This document shows, in pieces, positions 53,617-64,000 of a stretch of DNA of 64,000 nt (position 1 is the first letter of the stretch; every line of letters begins with the position of its first letter). This DNA is from Portunus trituberculatus. Its lineage: Eukaryota; Arthropoda; Malacostraca; Decapoda; Portunidae. A program made the position numbers and the translations under genes. The stretch spans positions 17,829,273-17,893,272 of the forward strand of contig NC_059289.1 of NCBI RefSeq assembly GCF_017591435.1, given 5' to 3'. The notes beneath the pieces were generated by a model. The model saw only the letters and a list, made by a program, of their open reading frames with translations, had not been told where the DNA came from and did no database searches.

Positions 53617-54398
53617 CGGACTTACCATTAGGCAACACTAGGCAGTTGCCCAGGGCCCCGAGTTTCTGGGGGCCCTATGAAACTCCTCATACACTTATGG
53701 TTAATAGTGATTTTATTAGTTGCACACATTATCCATGTTTTTTTTTTATTAAAATCCATTTGCTAAAATACCAGCAGAATGATTATCGTATTAAGTATGG
53801 CTCGGGGCCCCTATGGATGTATAAAGAAAACGGGGCCTTTCCTTTCAAACATCGGTATTGGCCTAGAATTTCACAATCGGTGCATCCCTAGAATCAGGGG
53901 CTGTATTTAGGAATTCGGGGGCCCTAGGCAAACGTAGGCAAGCCTCCCCCTCCCCCCATTTTATTCTAAGGATGTACCGATTGTGAAATTCTGACCCAAT
54001 ACCGGTTTAAATGAAATATTTGGCCGATAGCCGATGTTTGTTTTTGATAGTGGGGACTGAAGGGGGCCCGTTTCTTTATACATCCATAGGGGCCCCCGAG
54101 ACACACTTAACAGGATAATCATTCAGTTGGCATTTTAGCAAATGGGTTTCTAAAAAAAAAATAAATAAAAAAAAAAATAAATAAATAATGTGTTCAAATA
54201 ATAAAACCCCTATTAACCATAAGTGTATGAGGAGTTTCATGCATGGGGCCCCCAGAAACTTGGGCCCTAGGCAACCGCGCCTAGTGTTGCCCAATGGTAA
54301 GTCCGCCATTACCTAGAATAAAAGATGTGGATGGGGGTGGGGGCATATGCCTATACACCTTTGCCTAGGGACCCCAAATTCGTAAATCCGCCCCTGCA
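53617..54398. mobile_element. Interleaved inverted repeats of hAT-like elements
   Basis: Arm A (53,617-53,890: 'ggacttaccattaggcaaca', 'atgaaactcctcatacactt', 'atggatgtataaagaaa', 'aatttcacaatcggt') recurs reversed at 53,968-54,311. A second inverted pair is CAGGGGCTGTATTTAGGAAT at 53,896 and, reversed, CAGGGGCGGATTTACGAATT ending at about 54,398. The pairs interlock: A, B, A', B'. The B ends look like hAT termini, but the flanking octamers (cctagaat and caaaatgt) do not match. Likely two copies of a related element in head-to-head, partly overwritten arrangement. Confidence 0.7.
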
Positions 54399-54689
54399 AA
54401 ATGTTAATGTAAACACATCAGAACATTTTATTTTATTCAGAAGCGGTAATGCGGCTACTTTTATGCCCTGGGCGAATCCCCCATTGGACGCCCTCCGCCC
54501 CCCAAAACCTACCGCCGAACCCCATCTGAGAATGAGAGACAGATGAAAGTGAGAGAATTTGTACACTGCTCCTCTAACTTCCAATGACTCATATGACATC
54601 ATAAAAGTAGTGGTACAACGGTGGCCCAATATGCTGCCAAACGTATATATAATTTTTTTTTTTTTTGTAACCCATGTGGTATGTTGGGG

Positions 54690-54825
54690 ACCAGCCCAGA
54701 ACGCATCCCCCTATTTCCATTATTTCCTATAGGAAAATTAGTCCGCTTAAAGAATTTTTCGCTCTACGAACAGCTTTGACACCCCTTATCCTGTTCGTTA
54801 ACTGGAGTATTACTGTAGTTATAAT
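54690..54825. mobile_element. Tigger-like terminal relic
   Basis: 'cctataggaaaattagtccg', 'tttttcgctctacgaacagc' and 'gttcgttaactggagtatta' resemble pogo/Tigger subterminal repeats. Only one end is found. Confidence 0.45.
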
Positions 54826-54914
54826 TTGTAATAAGATCGTTTCTAGCTATATTTTTTTGTTTTTCATTGAAATAACACTTTTGGCATACTATAATTTCTA
54901 ACTCTTTTAAATAG

Positions 54915-55273
54915 TGTTACGGCCCCAGAACATTCCTCCTTACACGCCTGTTGCACCTGGGGTAGGTACCCCCGAGGGGAGGGGATAAAAGTTGGTGTCT
55001 TGTGGTAGGGGAGGTGAAGGAAGCATGAGAGGTGACGTAACGCCGTCCTGCTCGCCACGTAATTGGCTGAACCGTCCACCTCTGCTGTGCCGGCCTCTGA
55101 TTGGCCACAGCCAACGCGCTTGCCCCTGGCCATATAAAAAGAGGTGTGACAAGATTGCGGAAGCTTTTGTCAAGCTCAGGGTAAGTCGTTTGTGCCAACC
55201 TGCTGAAGCACAGGTAAGACAGTGACTGAACAGTGCACAGGACAATGACACACCCCCATAGCGTTTTGTAACA
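54915..55273 (+). mobile_element. Solo LTR of an LTR retrotransposon
   Basis: Starts TGTTACGGCCCC and ends GTAACA, giving the perfect 6-bp inverted ends TGTTAC/GTAACA, with ATAG duplicated on both flanks (54,911-54,914 and 55,274-55,277). The 359-bp interior has a Pol II promoter: two ATTGG/CCAAT-type motifs (55,062 and 55,100 regions) and a TATA box, 'catataaaaa', at 55,131-55,140. TGTTACGG-type ends and a 4-bp duplication are common in Gypsy-type elements. No internal region or second LTR is present, so it is probably the product of LTR-LTR recombination. Confidence 0.87.
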
Positions 55274-55279
55274 ATAGTA

Positions 55280-56080
55280 TGCCTAGGATTGGTTTGGTGA
55301 TTGATATTACTTAAAAATATGAAAAACGTAACCCAAGTAATAATATTCCATAAAATTTAGTCTCTCTATTCATATTTTTAAATAAAAAAATGAAACTTCA
55401 CTAACAAAAAAATCTTTATATGATGAAGAATCTGTGTTTTCTTTATATGGATTGAATAAAAAAAATTTCTTATCAACATTATGAAGTGTTTATGGTGCTG
55501 TCAATTTGAAATACAGACAGTTCATTGGACTTGGCTATGTAATCAATCGACTCGGTCACGTTATTATATTTTGGTTATTAGTTAGAGTATTTGTTGCATC
55601 TAAAATGTAGTGCATTCCAGTCTGGAGACCTTTCTTCTTTTTGCAATTCTTAAAATTAATTACATATGTAAATAGTGGGCCATAAGGGCACCTAAGCCAT
55701 GCCTTCCTCTCAGGTCAGTCCAGCAATGTTTGCCTGCACTCCCTTGTTTTCAGACCCAAAGAGTGAAGCAAAGCCAGAGTCAACCATCAAAACAGATAAA
55801 TAGCCCATTACTGTGCTAAATAAAGAAATAATTATGTATATCCCTGTTCAGGATCCTGGTGGTGCCCATCATGACCCAGACCATGATCCCAGCCGACTAA
55901 CTTATTCTGTCCATCCCCATGTCAACTCATCATTTCCTTCAATTTTCAATATTTCCCTGGCATTTCCTGTTGTTTTCCATCTGAAATGCATACTATGTAG
56001 AGACAGGATAAAGAAATGGAGAATGGAAGTGTGTGAGGGAGTGTAGTAGTAGTAAGTATCAGCAGCAGCAACAGCATTAT
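55280..56080. other. No recognisable gene
   Basis: AT-rich sequence followed by a 77-codon plus-strand open frame (55,813-56,046) without a recognisable domain. Confidence 0.4.
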
Positions 56081-56084
56081 CATT

Positions 56085-56386
56085 GTTGTGTGTGTGTGTG
56101 TAATTCACCTCAGTTGCCTGCTGGTCACCCAGCCAGTCTTCCCCATTACGGACCGAGCTCAGAGCTCATAGACCAATCTTCGGGTAGGACTGAGACCACA
56201 TCAACACACAACACACACCAGGAAAGCGATGCCACAACCCATCGAGTTACATCCCGTACCTATTTACTGCTAGGTGAACTGGGGGCCACACATTAAGAGG
56301 CTTGCCCATTTGCCTCGCCGCTTACCGGGACTCGAACCCAGCCCTCTTGATTGTGAGTCGAGCATGCTAACCACTACACTATGCGG
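56085..56386 (-). mobile_element. tRNA-Val-like SINE, copy 2
   Basis: Head at the right: 'gtagtggttagcatgctcga', anticodon loop ctcacaa (CAC), B-box 'gggttcgagtcccgg'. The body has 'ctagcagtaaataggtacgg', 'gttgtggc' and 'ctcagtcctacccgaag'. The 3' end is gaggtgaattacacac followed by (CA)n (seen as GT at 56,087-56,100). Full length is about 300 bases. Confidence 0.9.
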
Positions 56387-56388
56387 TG

Positions 56389-56680
56389 TGTGCGTGTAAT
56401 TCACCACAGTCGTTTGCTGGTCACCCTGCCAGCCTTCCCCATTACGGAGCGAGCTCAGAGCTCATAGACTGATCTTCAGGTAGGACTGAGAACACAACAC
56501 ACTCCACACACCAGGACAGCGAGGCCACAACCCCTCGAATTACATCCCATACCTACTTGCTGCTAGGTGAAAAAAGCTACACATAAGAGGCTTGCCCATT
56601 TGCCTCGCTGTGTCTGGGATTCGAACCCGGACCTTCTCGGTTGTGAGCCAAGTGTGCTAATCACTATAGTATGTGGTGTG
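56389..56680 (-). mobile_element. tRNA-Val-like SINE, copy 3
   Basis: Same orientation as copy 2 and directly adjacent to its head, with only a short 'gtgtgtgcgtg' linker. The B-box 'gggttcgaatcccag' and the body are intact, and the 3' end is 'gtggtgaattacacgcac'. (GT)n follows its head on the plus strand (56,676-56,690). Confidence 0.9.
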
Positions 56681-56689
56681 TGTGTGTGT

Positions 56690-57510
56690 TGTATGCCTGA
56701 GGAAGAGTCCATCATCACTCCACGATGTCTCACTGGAAATGAGCTATGCTTTGAGGCAGCCTAAATATAGTGAGTGGGTGACTCTGGCAGCCAGTGGTGG
56801 TGTTTACGTCCTGGATAGACCATCTCACTGTATACGGCAAACTTCCATTCGCACCTTCTGTTAGCCTTTAAACTGTTGGTGATATTTGAGCTACACCTTT
56901 ATAGCATTTTTTTTTCTTTTTATGTAAGAAGGGAAAGCTAGTCAAGGACAACATAAAGAGGAAATAATAAAAGAAAAAAAAGCCTACTTAGTTGTTAGTC
57001 CCCCTTGTATGGTCTTATAATATATAAGACTTTTATGGAGTTGATATTCCCAGCCTTTCCTTCCTCATATGACTTGTCTCACGTTGCATGCCAGTCTTTT
57101 CTCTTTAACCTGCAATGATATAGGCATCAGTTTTGATTATTGTTTGCTTGATCGTTACCTAGTAACTTTGTTACTGAAGAAAAGGTAAATAAATTGAGTT
57201 TTTTATTGACTTACAAGTTCTCCAATAATATATGAGGTGTTAGTGAAGATGTCTGAAATTTTGCTATATACAGCATCCCTACAGTAGGAAAGCTGGATAC
57301 ATAAAGAGGATACCAATTTAACTAATTTTGTTGCAAAATTAAGATACATATAGGCAAAAGCAAGTACATTAATTTGTCAGTTGCATAGAGGAAACGAAGG
57401 TTCACCATGCTTCTTTTGTTGAAAAAGAATTCTGTGGGAGATAAGGTTTTTTTTTTTTTTGCCCGCAAGATACCGGGGTCCATATGGAGTGATTTGAAAA
57501 CATGCACGCA
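56690..57510. other. No recognisable feature between SINE clusters
   Basis: AT-rich sequence separating two minus-strand SINEs from three plus-strand SINEs. A T-run at about 57,448-57,460; nothing else recognised. Confidence 0.45.
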
Positions 57511-57513
57511 CAC

Positions 57514-57812
57514 ACACACACACACACCATGTAATGTAGTGGTTAGTACACTCGACTCACAATTGAGAGGGCCGGGTTCGAGTCCCGGGAGCGGCGAAGC
57601 AAATGGGCAAGCCTCTTAATGTATGGCCCCTATTCACCTAGCAGTAAATAGGTACGGAATGTAACTCAAGGGGTTGTGGCCTCGCTTTCCCAGTGTGTGG
57701 AATGTGTTGTGGTCTCAGTCCTACCCGAAGATCGGTCTATGAGCTCTGAGCTCGCTCCGTAATGGGGAAGACTGGTAGGGTGACCAGCAGACGACCGAGG
57801 TGAACTACACAC
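57514..57812 (+). mobile_element. tRNA-Val-like SINE, copy 4
   Basis: (CA)n precedes the head. 'gtagtggttagtacactcga', loop ctcacaa and B-box 'gggttcgagtcccgg' are followed by the full body, ending 'gaggtgaactacacac' and (CA)n. Confidence 0.92.
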
Positions 57813-57821
57813 ACACACACA

Positions 57822-58112
57822 CACGTGGTTAGCACGCTCGACTCACAATCGAGAGGGTCCGGGTTCGAGTCCTGGAAAGTGGCGAGGCAATTGGGCAAGC
57901 CTCTTAATGTGTAGCTCCTGTTCACCTAGCAGTAAATAGGTACGGGATGTAACTCAAGGGGTTGTGGCCTCGCTTTCCCAGTGTGTGGAGTGTGGTGTGG
58001 TCTCAGTCCTACCTGATGATCGGTCACTACAAGCTCTGAGCTCTCTCTGTAGGGGAAAGACTGGCTGGTGAATAACAGCGTGGTGAATAAAACACAAACA
58101 CACACACACACA
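57822..58112 (+). mobile_element. tRNA-Val-like SINE, copy 5
   Basis: Starts inside the (CA)n tail of copy 4 at 'gtggttagcacgctcgactc', so the first bases of the head are missing. The anticodon stem ctcga/tcgag is perfect. It ends 'gtgaataaaacacaaacac' and (CA)n. Confidence 0.92.
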
Positions 58113-58117
58113 CACAC

Positions 58118-58405
58118 ACATGGCCCAGTAGCTCAGTGGTTAGAGTGCTGGCTTCACAAGCCAGATGTTCGATTCCCCGGCCGGGTGGAGATATTTGGGT
58201 GTGTCTCCTTTTACGTGTAGGTGCTGTTCACCTAGCAGTGAGTAGGTACGGGATGTAAATCGAGGAGTTGTGACCTTGTTGTCCCGGTGTGTGGTGTGTG
58301 CCTGGTCTCAGACCTATCCCAAAATCGGAAATAATGAGCTCTGAGCTTGTTCCGTAGGGTAACGTCTGGCTGTCTCATCAGAGACTGCAGCAGATCAAAC
58401 AGTGA

Positions 58406-58450
<45 letters not shown>
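58118..58450 (+). mobile_element. tRNA-Val-like SINE, copy 6
   Basis: Starts in the (CA)n tail of copy 5 with 'cccagtagctcagtggttag', loop ttcacaa and stem ctggc/gccag. Its head resembles copy 1 (5.7 kb), making a second subfamily. It ends 'cagtgaattacacacac' in a long (CA)n. Confidence 0.92.
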
Positions 58451-58454
<4 letters not shown>

Positions 58455-58463
<9 letters not shown>

Positions 58464-58645
58464 AATATCAAGAAGTTCAGTTTTCCATATAGGACAGTAG
58501 ACATCTGGAATAAATTAAGTGGAGATTGTAACTGCAGAAAGTGTGTGCAAATTTAAGAAGTTAGATAAATATAGATATGGAGACAAGTCACTATGAGCCC
58601 CACTTGAATCCTGTAACATACAACTAGATAAATACACACACACAC
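58455..58645 (+). mobile_element. CR1-like LINE 3' tail fragment a
   Basis: 'aagttcagttttccatatag', a WN-K motif near 58,507, and the 3' end 'caactagataaatacacac' match the LINE family at 22-23 kb. It starts within the (CA)n of SINE copy 6 and ends in (CA)n. Confidence 0.8.
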
Positions 58646-58647
58646 AT

Positions 58648-59035
58648 ATATGAAGAACACATATGAAGAACGACTGAAAGAAATGGGACTGCCAACCTTA
58701 GAAGATAGAAGAGAACACGGGGACCTAATAACAATGTATAAGATAGTAAATGATATTGAAAGGTTAGACAAAGAAGACCTGGTACTGTTGACGGAAGAAG
58801 ATGGAAGGACATGAGGAAATGTAAAGATCAGGATGAGGTAGTGTGTGAAGAATATTGGAAAATACAGTTTTCCACACAGAACGGTGGAAAAATGGAATGT
58901 ATTGGATAATGGAATTGTTACAGCACATAGTGTGCATAACTTTAAAGAAAAACTACATAAATGGAGATATGGAGACAGGAAACTATGAGCCCCGCTCGAA
59001 CCCTGTACAATACAACTAGGTAAATACACACACAC
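58648..59035 (+). mobile_element. CR1-like LINE 3' tail fragment b
   Basis: Begins at a CA/TA junction with 'tatgaagaacgactgaaaga', reading YEERLKEMGLPTLEDRREHG in one frame, then decays through stops; 'gggacctaataacaatgta' closely matches 22.8 kb. It ends 'caactaggtaaatacacac' and (CA)n. Confidence 0.85.
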
Positions 59036-59149
59036 ACAAATTTCCCAATATGAAGATAAAAAACAATTTTCATAATTAATAATAACAGTAGGAACTAATT
59101 TTCCATACCTCTGATCAACAAAGTTTTAAGTAACCACTCTGGGTTTAGA

Positions 59150-59261
59150 GAGGAGGAGGAGGAGGAGGAGGAGGAGGAGGAGGAGGAGGAGGAGGAGGAG
59201 GAGGAGGAGGAGGAGGAGGAGGAGGAGGAGGAGGAGGAGGAGGAGGAGGAGGAGGAGGATA
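59150..59261. repeat. (GGA)n array
   Basis: About 110 bases of almost pure GGA trinucleotide on the plus strand. It is followed by AT-rich sequence and a 'ccatccatc'-rich stretch (59,385-59,665) with degenerate tetranucleotides. Confidence 0.95.
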
Positions 59262-59665
59262 AATGAGATAATCATCTTTTTGTGTGTAATTGATATCATA
59301 GTTAATCAATTATATTCATTCATTTGTTTATTTTGTATTAAATTTCTTGCTAGAAATTGAAATGATACAAAAATACAATTTTATTTCCATCCATCTATCT
59401 ACCAACTTACTCACACCCATCTCCATTAGCTAACTATCCAGCCACATTCAATCACATTCATTTATCCACCCACCCATCCATCCACTTATCTCATAACCAC
59501 AACACCACCCAACCATACCCACCCATCCATCATCCCACCCACAGTCACCAACTCATCCATCTTATAATCCACTACACTGACTTACCATCCACTACCATGT
59601 CATCCCACAAATCCATTGCCTCCCTGCCAACCAACTCACTCATTCACACTCATCCACCCACTTAC

Positions 59666-62526
59666 TCACATTGCTGGTGTAGGATCAGGAGACTTCATCT
59701 TATCATTCTCAGCTATGAACTGGTATGTGAGATCACTGATCTGGTGCTGGAAGCGCCGCCACAGGTTGTGGTCCAGGTCCAGTATGACAGTCCGGATCCA
59801 CTCCACAAATGCCTCCCTTTCCCTATCTCCGGTTGGCTTCAGCTGTTGCACCATCTGCTGCTTCTCACACTGCTGGATGCTCTCAAGCATAGCTTCCTCC
59901 GTCTTAGCCTGTTTCTGGGTTTTGGGCCGGAGAGTGATTAGTGGAGATCCTGATGCTGTTGGAGAAGGGGAGCAGGTGGCAGAGACAGATGAAATGGAGC
60001 CTACCATGTCTTCATCTTGGTCAGGAGCGGCAGTGGCACTGGCACCGATCATCTTCTTCAACTGAATTGATAGAAAAGGAAAAAAAAACAAAGTACTGTT
60101 TGAATATAATGGGTCATCAAGTGACAAGTTTCCAAAATAATTGTGTACAATTTAACATTAAAAATAATAAATGTTTACCCAAAATTATTGGATTTTTAAT
60201 TTTAAAATGTTTAAATGTCTTTTATGTTTGGCAGGATGAGCATTTTCTGTACAAATTTTCACGAGTAATACATATCTGACTGCTAAATATGAATATAGCA
60301 TTTATTTTGTGGAAAATGGAAGAGAGTATAAGAAAAAATTAAATTTGCACTAGTTTATGCCGGAGCCCTTGAATCATTGCAATCTAGATATACAATCACA
60401 TTTTTTTAATAAATCTTTATCTGAATTGCATTTTTGCTACAAATTCACAGTGAGCAAGGTTTGGTTTAGTTGAATTAGATTAGGGTATGCTAGGCTAGAC
60501 TAGGTTAAGTTAAATTTGGTTAGTTTAGGCTAGACTAGGTTAGATTAAGCTAGATTAGATTAGATTTGGCTAGGCTGGGCTAGATTGGGATAAACTAGGT
60601 TACGTTAGGTAATGTTGCCTCTATAGTTCGGTTAGGGTGTATTAGATTATTTAGGTAATCTTAAGTCAACAGAATAACTGCAATAAGTTGTATTTGACTT
60701 CTATTTTGTACAGTCTTTAGATATAGTGATGTCAACAACAGCCAATCATGTGGACAAAAGTACTTTAATGCAGTGTGTGGCATTAACTGGTGGCCATTGA
60801 ATTTCCTATTTTGATGCTTCCTTCCTTCAGTGGTCAAACCTGTATTTACTGCTATTGTATTATATTGCTGGAAAAATTGTGCAAAAAATCTGCATGTCAC
60901 AAAACACAAAAGATTCAATATTTGGTATTTACACTTACTGCTGTCTTCTTCTGGACATCATTGACATGAGGGTGCAGGAACTCCAAGACACTGAGGATCA
61001 TTTCCTCTCTTTCTGTCAACTTAGGGTCATGGTTGCCAGACTTCTTCCTCTTAGCCTCCAATATCTGCTCCTAAACTTCAATGAAAATAATATAACATAT
61101 AGTAATCCTCAACAAACTGCAGAAGCTCTCAATAAACAGGCAATGGCATATGTCCTTGCTTGAAAAGGTTTGCTAACCATAAAGGCTTGCTATATTAATA
61201 ACAATAATTATGGACTTACTGTTATTACCATCTTTTTTATTATTCTTTTTATATAGTTAGCAATTACTATACATACTAATCAGCAGTTTCATATTACTTA
61301 CTGGTGCTGTAGTCTTTTCAGGACTACATGGTACAGACTTTTCGAGATTAGAAGCACTGCTCTGCAAGGTGTCAGTGTCTGCTAGAAAAGTCAGTGACTC
61401 AAAGAATTTCCACTTTGGGACATAGTTGCCACCTGGTCCACTTTTTAGCTCCCTCTTCTTGGCCAGTTCCCGGTGAAAAGATGTTTTCAAAATGTTGACT
61501 TTTTTCATTACAGCATCTGGAAGAAACAACTTACATACATATTACCATATGTATGTAAGTTGTGCATCTGGTTAGATTAGGCAGGTAAGGATATGTTATG
61601 TTGGGAATGGTTAGATTAGATTAACTGCACACATGCAACCATTTTTTCTGGTATGTTTTGGTCTTTTTGTAGAAGTCTGCTTCTTGTTTTCATCATAAAT
61701 CATTAGTCATACTTGTCAAAGTACTGTGGTGTCTTGCCATAAGATTTTGCATTAGACCATAAGTTTGTGCATAAAATGGTAATTAAACCATAAAAAAAAA
61801 GGAAAACACCCAAGGACTGACAAAGTGCTGGAGTGTGAAGTGAAAAAAGACCCTTTCATCACTGCCAAGGAACTGAAGGAAGCACACCCTGATGTGTTGG
61901 GAGAGGTGTCGTATGTATTACACTTGAAAAGGGAAATTCATCTCAAACTGTTTAAAAGAAACACATTAAAAAAAAAACATCCCAGAAAAAAAATGTAAGA
62001 TCTTCAACTTACCCTGTAAGACTTGAACGCATTTTGTTTGATTTGCAACGCAATGGTTTACTAGATTCATTCAATGTACATAAAAATCAACCAGAAAAGT
62101 GTAATTTTAAAGGGAAATGGTAGATGGGCACATTCTTGTAAATTTACCCTAAACTTAACACCCTAACTAAACCAAACCTAACCTAATCTAACTTAACATT
62201 AACTAAATCACTTAGGCGTGAACAGTGTAAGTATTTGGGTGCTGGATCCCTATGAGTGGCCAAAAAATGACATCAACCTACATCTCTTTAAATTCAGCTA
62301 AACATGCTACTGGTACATCCACATCCATGAGAGATGAGGGCATACCTGCATCAATTCCTTCCATTTCAGGCAATTCTTCTTGTAGCCCCTGGGCCAAAAC
62401 CTTATACATTTCCCTCTTCAGCAATTTCTTGGAGTTGTCTTTGTGCTTCACATCCCATAAAGCTGGATTAGACCGAACCTTCTCAATGAGTAGCAATTCA
62501 GCACCATTGGTCCATTGTAGAGGCAT
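59666..62526 (-). CDS. MADF-domain protein, four coding exons
   Basis: Exons in transcript order: 62526-62346, 61516-61302, 61070-60938 and 60061-59666, giving about 307 residues. Donors read GTATGC, GTAAGT and GTAAGT; acceptors end CCAG, TTTAG and TTCAG. Exon 1 (MPLQWTNGAELLLIEKVRSN, PALWDV) and exon 2 (MKKVNILKTSFHRELAKKRE, VPKWKFFESLTFLAD) form one MADF domain at about residues 9-108, a Myb/SANT-like DNA-binding fold. Exon 3 is charged (EAKRKKSGNHDPKLTEREEM). Exon 4 has a low-complexity acidic/Ser region, then EEAMLESIQQCEKQQ and DHNLWRRFQHQISDLTYQF, a helical C-terminus where BESS-type interaction motifs often lie. Either a host transcription factor or a MADF gene derived from a PIF/Harbinger element; no stop or frameshift is seen. 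Confidence 0.82.
60455..60640. repeat. Degenerate TTAGGTTAGATT repeat in MADF intron 3
   Basis: Irregular repetition of 'ggttagattaggctaga'-type units. The arthropod telomere repeat is TTAGG, but the units here are variable and interstitial, so this is only telomere-like. Similar short 'aggttaggttaga' tracts occur at 27,860, 27,912, 28,757 and 28,811. Confidence 0.65.
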
Positions 62527-62529
62527 GAT

Positions 62530-63890
62530 GAAGGCACAGTTCTTGGTGCTGATTGAAAAAAAAAGTATAAGTTATTGCTTTACAATACAAATAATAAAAA
62601 GAAACTAAATAATTACGAATATCCTCTATACCTGGCCCTACCTCGCCCTCAACATCACCCGTGAGGAATATCCCACTGTTAAATTATTTATGGTTGTGAC
62701 AACAGTTGTTATTTTAGTCTTGCACTCATCAAAATGCTTATGTAACAAAATATACCAATTTATCTTACGTGAATACATTCAAATAGCCTTATAAAATCTT
62801 GAGATGCATGAACGTACCGTCAGCAGATGAAGATTTGCCGCAGCAATGACCCACTAGCTCCAGTCGAACCACAGTACAGTGTCACTATCGTGCGGTGATT
62901 CTCAACCAGCTGAGTGTGTAACAAGACTGTAGGCAAGGGATTGAAAGCCTTTGTATTGGCTCCCACTTTTGTGTATATTTCTTGTTCTTTTCTTTGTATT
63001 TCTCTATTCTTCACGTATACTGTTTTGTCTTTTTTCCAAATTTTAATCATATATTATTTTCTTTTTTCAGCCGAAGCATGCTGTGCGGAACGAAATAAGT
63101 TTCCAACAGGACGTTGAACGAACTTGCAGTGCTGACCGAAAACCTGCCCGTGTATAACAGCTGCTTTATCGTGTACATCATGATTAGAGGAAAAAAAAAA
63201 GAAAAGAAAATAACGTCATATTTCTTTTCTTTTGTTCTGAGATAAATGGTACCTCTCAAAATTTGTAGGACAGGGTTATTTCCACGAAACTCTAAATAGT
63301 TATTACCCGTGAAGGCCAGTTTTGCATTACAGTAGATGTTGAAGCTTCAGGCAGCGTTCAATCGCCGTGGTTCACTGATTTTAAGTTGCAAAATACACGG
63401 TACCAAGGAGAGTTAGAAAGATAACGGGTTGGTGCAAAAGTAAGTAAATGAACAGACACATGAAAGAAATGGAAAGAGCACAAATTAGAAGATAAATACA
63501 TTGACAGATAGTTATAACTGACAAGTATACACAGATAGATAAGATAGTAAGAAAGATAACAAGTAAATTAGTAGATAAATACGCAGACAGGTAGACAAAT
63601 TTAAATGTACTTACTGTACACCTTCACTGTTGACACTATCTTCTGAATACTACATCCACTATCCAGACAACCAATCCATTTTACATCCGCCGCTGGTTGT
63701 CTGCCTGGCTGGCTGAATGATTGGTCCTCGCGTTGGTAGCACGTCACAGGACAATCTTCGTCACGATTTTGATAGGTAAATAGAAATATTAATACAAGTC
63801 TAAGTAGATCGAAATAAAAACACAAATTTAGATAGGTGCAGACGGCTCCCTATATGATGAAACAGCTTTCCTGCCCTTACTTTTTACCAA
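62530..63890. other. Upstream region of the MADF gene; otherwise unrecognised
   Basis: Should contain the 5' UTR and promoter of the minus-strand MADF gene, but I cannot fix a start. Irregular 'gatagataa'-type repeats lie at about 63,480-63,600. Confidence 0.4.
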
Positions 63891-63893
63891 AAG

Positions 63894-64000
63894 CAGTGAT
63901 TCTCAAACTGGGAGCCATGCCCCCCAAGGGGGCCATGGCAAGAATTTAGAGGGGTGGTGGGCTGTTGGATAGTATATATTTCTAAATAATGTTAGGAATC
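63894..64000 (+). mobile_element. hAT-type element, left end, cut by window edge
   Basis: Begins CAGTGATTCTCAAACTGGGA, a classic hAT terminus, followed by 'gccatggcaagaatttagag'. Similar in layout to the intron 5 MITE of ZDHHC6. The rest lies outside the window. Confidence 0.7.

Noticed and set aside
55813..56046. 77-codon frame downstream of the solo LTR as a retrotransposon gag start
   Set aside because: No zinc knuckle or gag-like motif, and the LTR is solo with a TSD on both sides.
60455..60640. Interstitial telomere array
   Set aside because: Units are too variable for a TTAGG array; only telomere-like.

Overview
This window looks like a piece of an arthropod nuclear genome, most likely a decapod crustacean and possibly a crab. 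That attribution is inferred from the extreme load of long uninterrupted microsatellites, the mixture of CR1-like, RTE-like and RNase H-bearing LINEs, tRNA-derived SINEs with (CA)n tails, and TTAGG-like intronic repeats. No sequence search was run. There are two interpretable host-type genes, both on the minus strand and both split by introns. The rest is repeats, transposon relics and sequence in which I recognise nothing.

Layout. 1-3.2 kb: a G-rich minisatellite, then unrecognised sequence. 3.2-5.3 kb: compound microsatellites including a 553-bp pure (GA)n array, and a LINE tail set between two (CA)n arrays. 5.6-7.6 kb: SINEs and a tRNA-like sequence. 7.8-12.5 kb: PIF/Harbinger-type elements carrying an exon relic of a MADF-domain protein, and a pogo/Tigger element at the centre of a large inverted repeat. 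13.0-18.4 kb: a CR1-like LINE (zinc finger, SGNH esterase, endonuclease, start of RT), rearranged and bordered by a second Tigger copy. 18.3-23.1 kb: more Tigger ends, a tandem array, and two LINE relics. 23.3-31.1 kb: a satellite-like block made of (A/C)-rich minisatellite, a ~165-bp satellite, an ~897-bp tandem duplication and LINE insertions. 31.2-45.4 kb: mostly unrecognised, with Harbinger and hAT non-autonomous elements that keep clear target-site duplications. 45.4-51.6 kb: ZDHHC6, an ER palmitoyltransferase gene. 52.4-55.3 kb: an RTE-like LINE, interleaved hAT-like inverted repeats and a solo LTR with a TATA box. 56.1-59.3 kb: a chain of SINEs and LINE tails joined by (CA)n. 59.7-62.5 kb: a four-exon MADF-domain gene.

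Genes. ZDHHC6 was assembled from nine coding exons whose phases all agree (1,200 nt, 399 residues). It keeps the DHHC zinc-finger core, a C-terminal SH3-like region and a KKXX-type ER tail, and one intron appears to use a GC donor. The MADF gene joins in phase to about 307 residues. MADF proteins partner PIF/Harbinger transposases, and the same window contains Harbinger copies with a decayed MADF exon, so the two may be related.

The most unusual pattern is that all six tRNA-Val-like SINE copies, and several CR1-like LINE copies, are bordered by (CA)n on both sides. SINE and LINE also share a similar 3' end (roughly GGTRAAT then ACACAC). This suggests a LINE/SINE pair that integrates into, and regenerates, (CA)n microsatellites.
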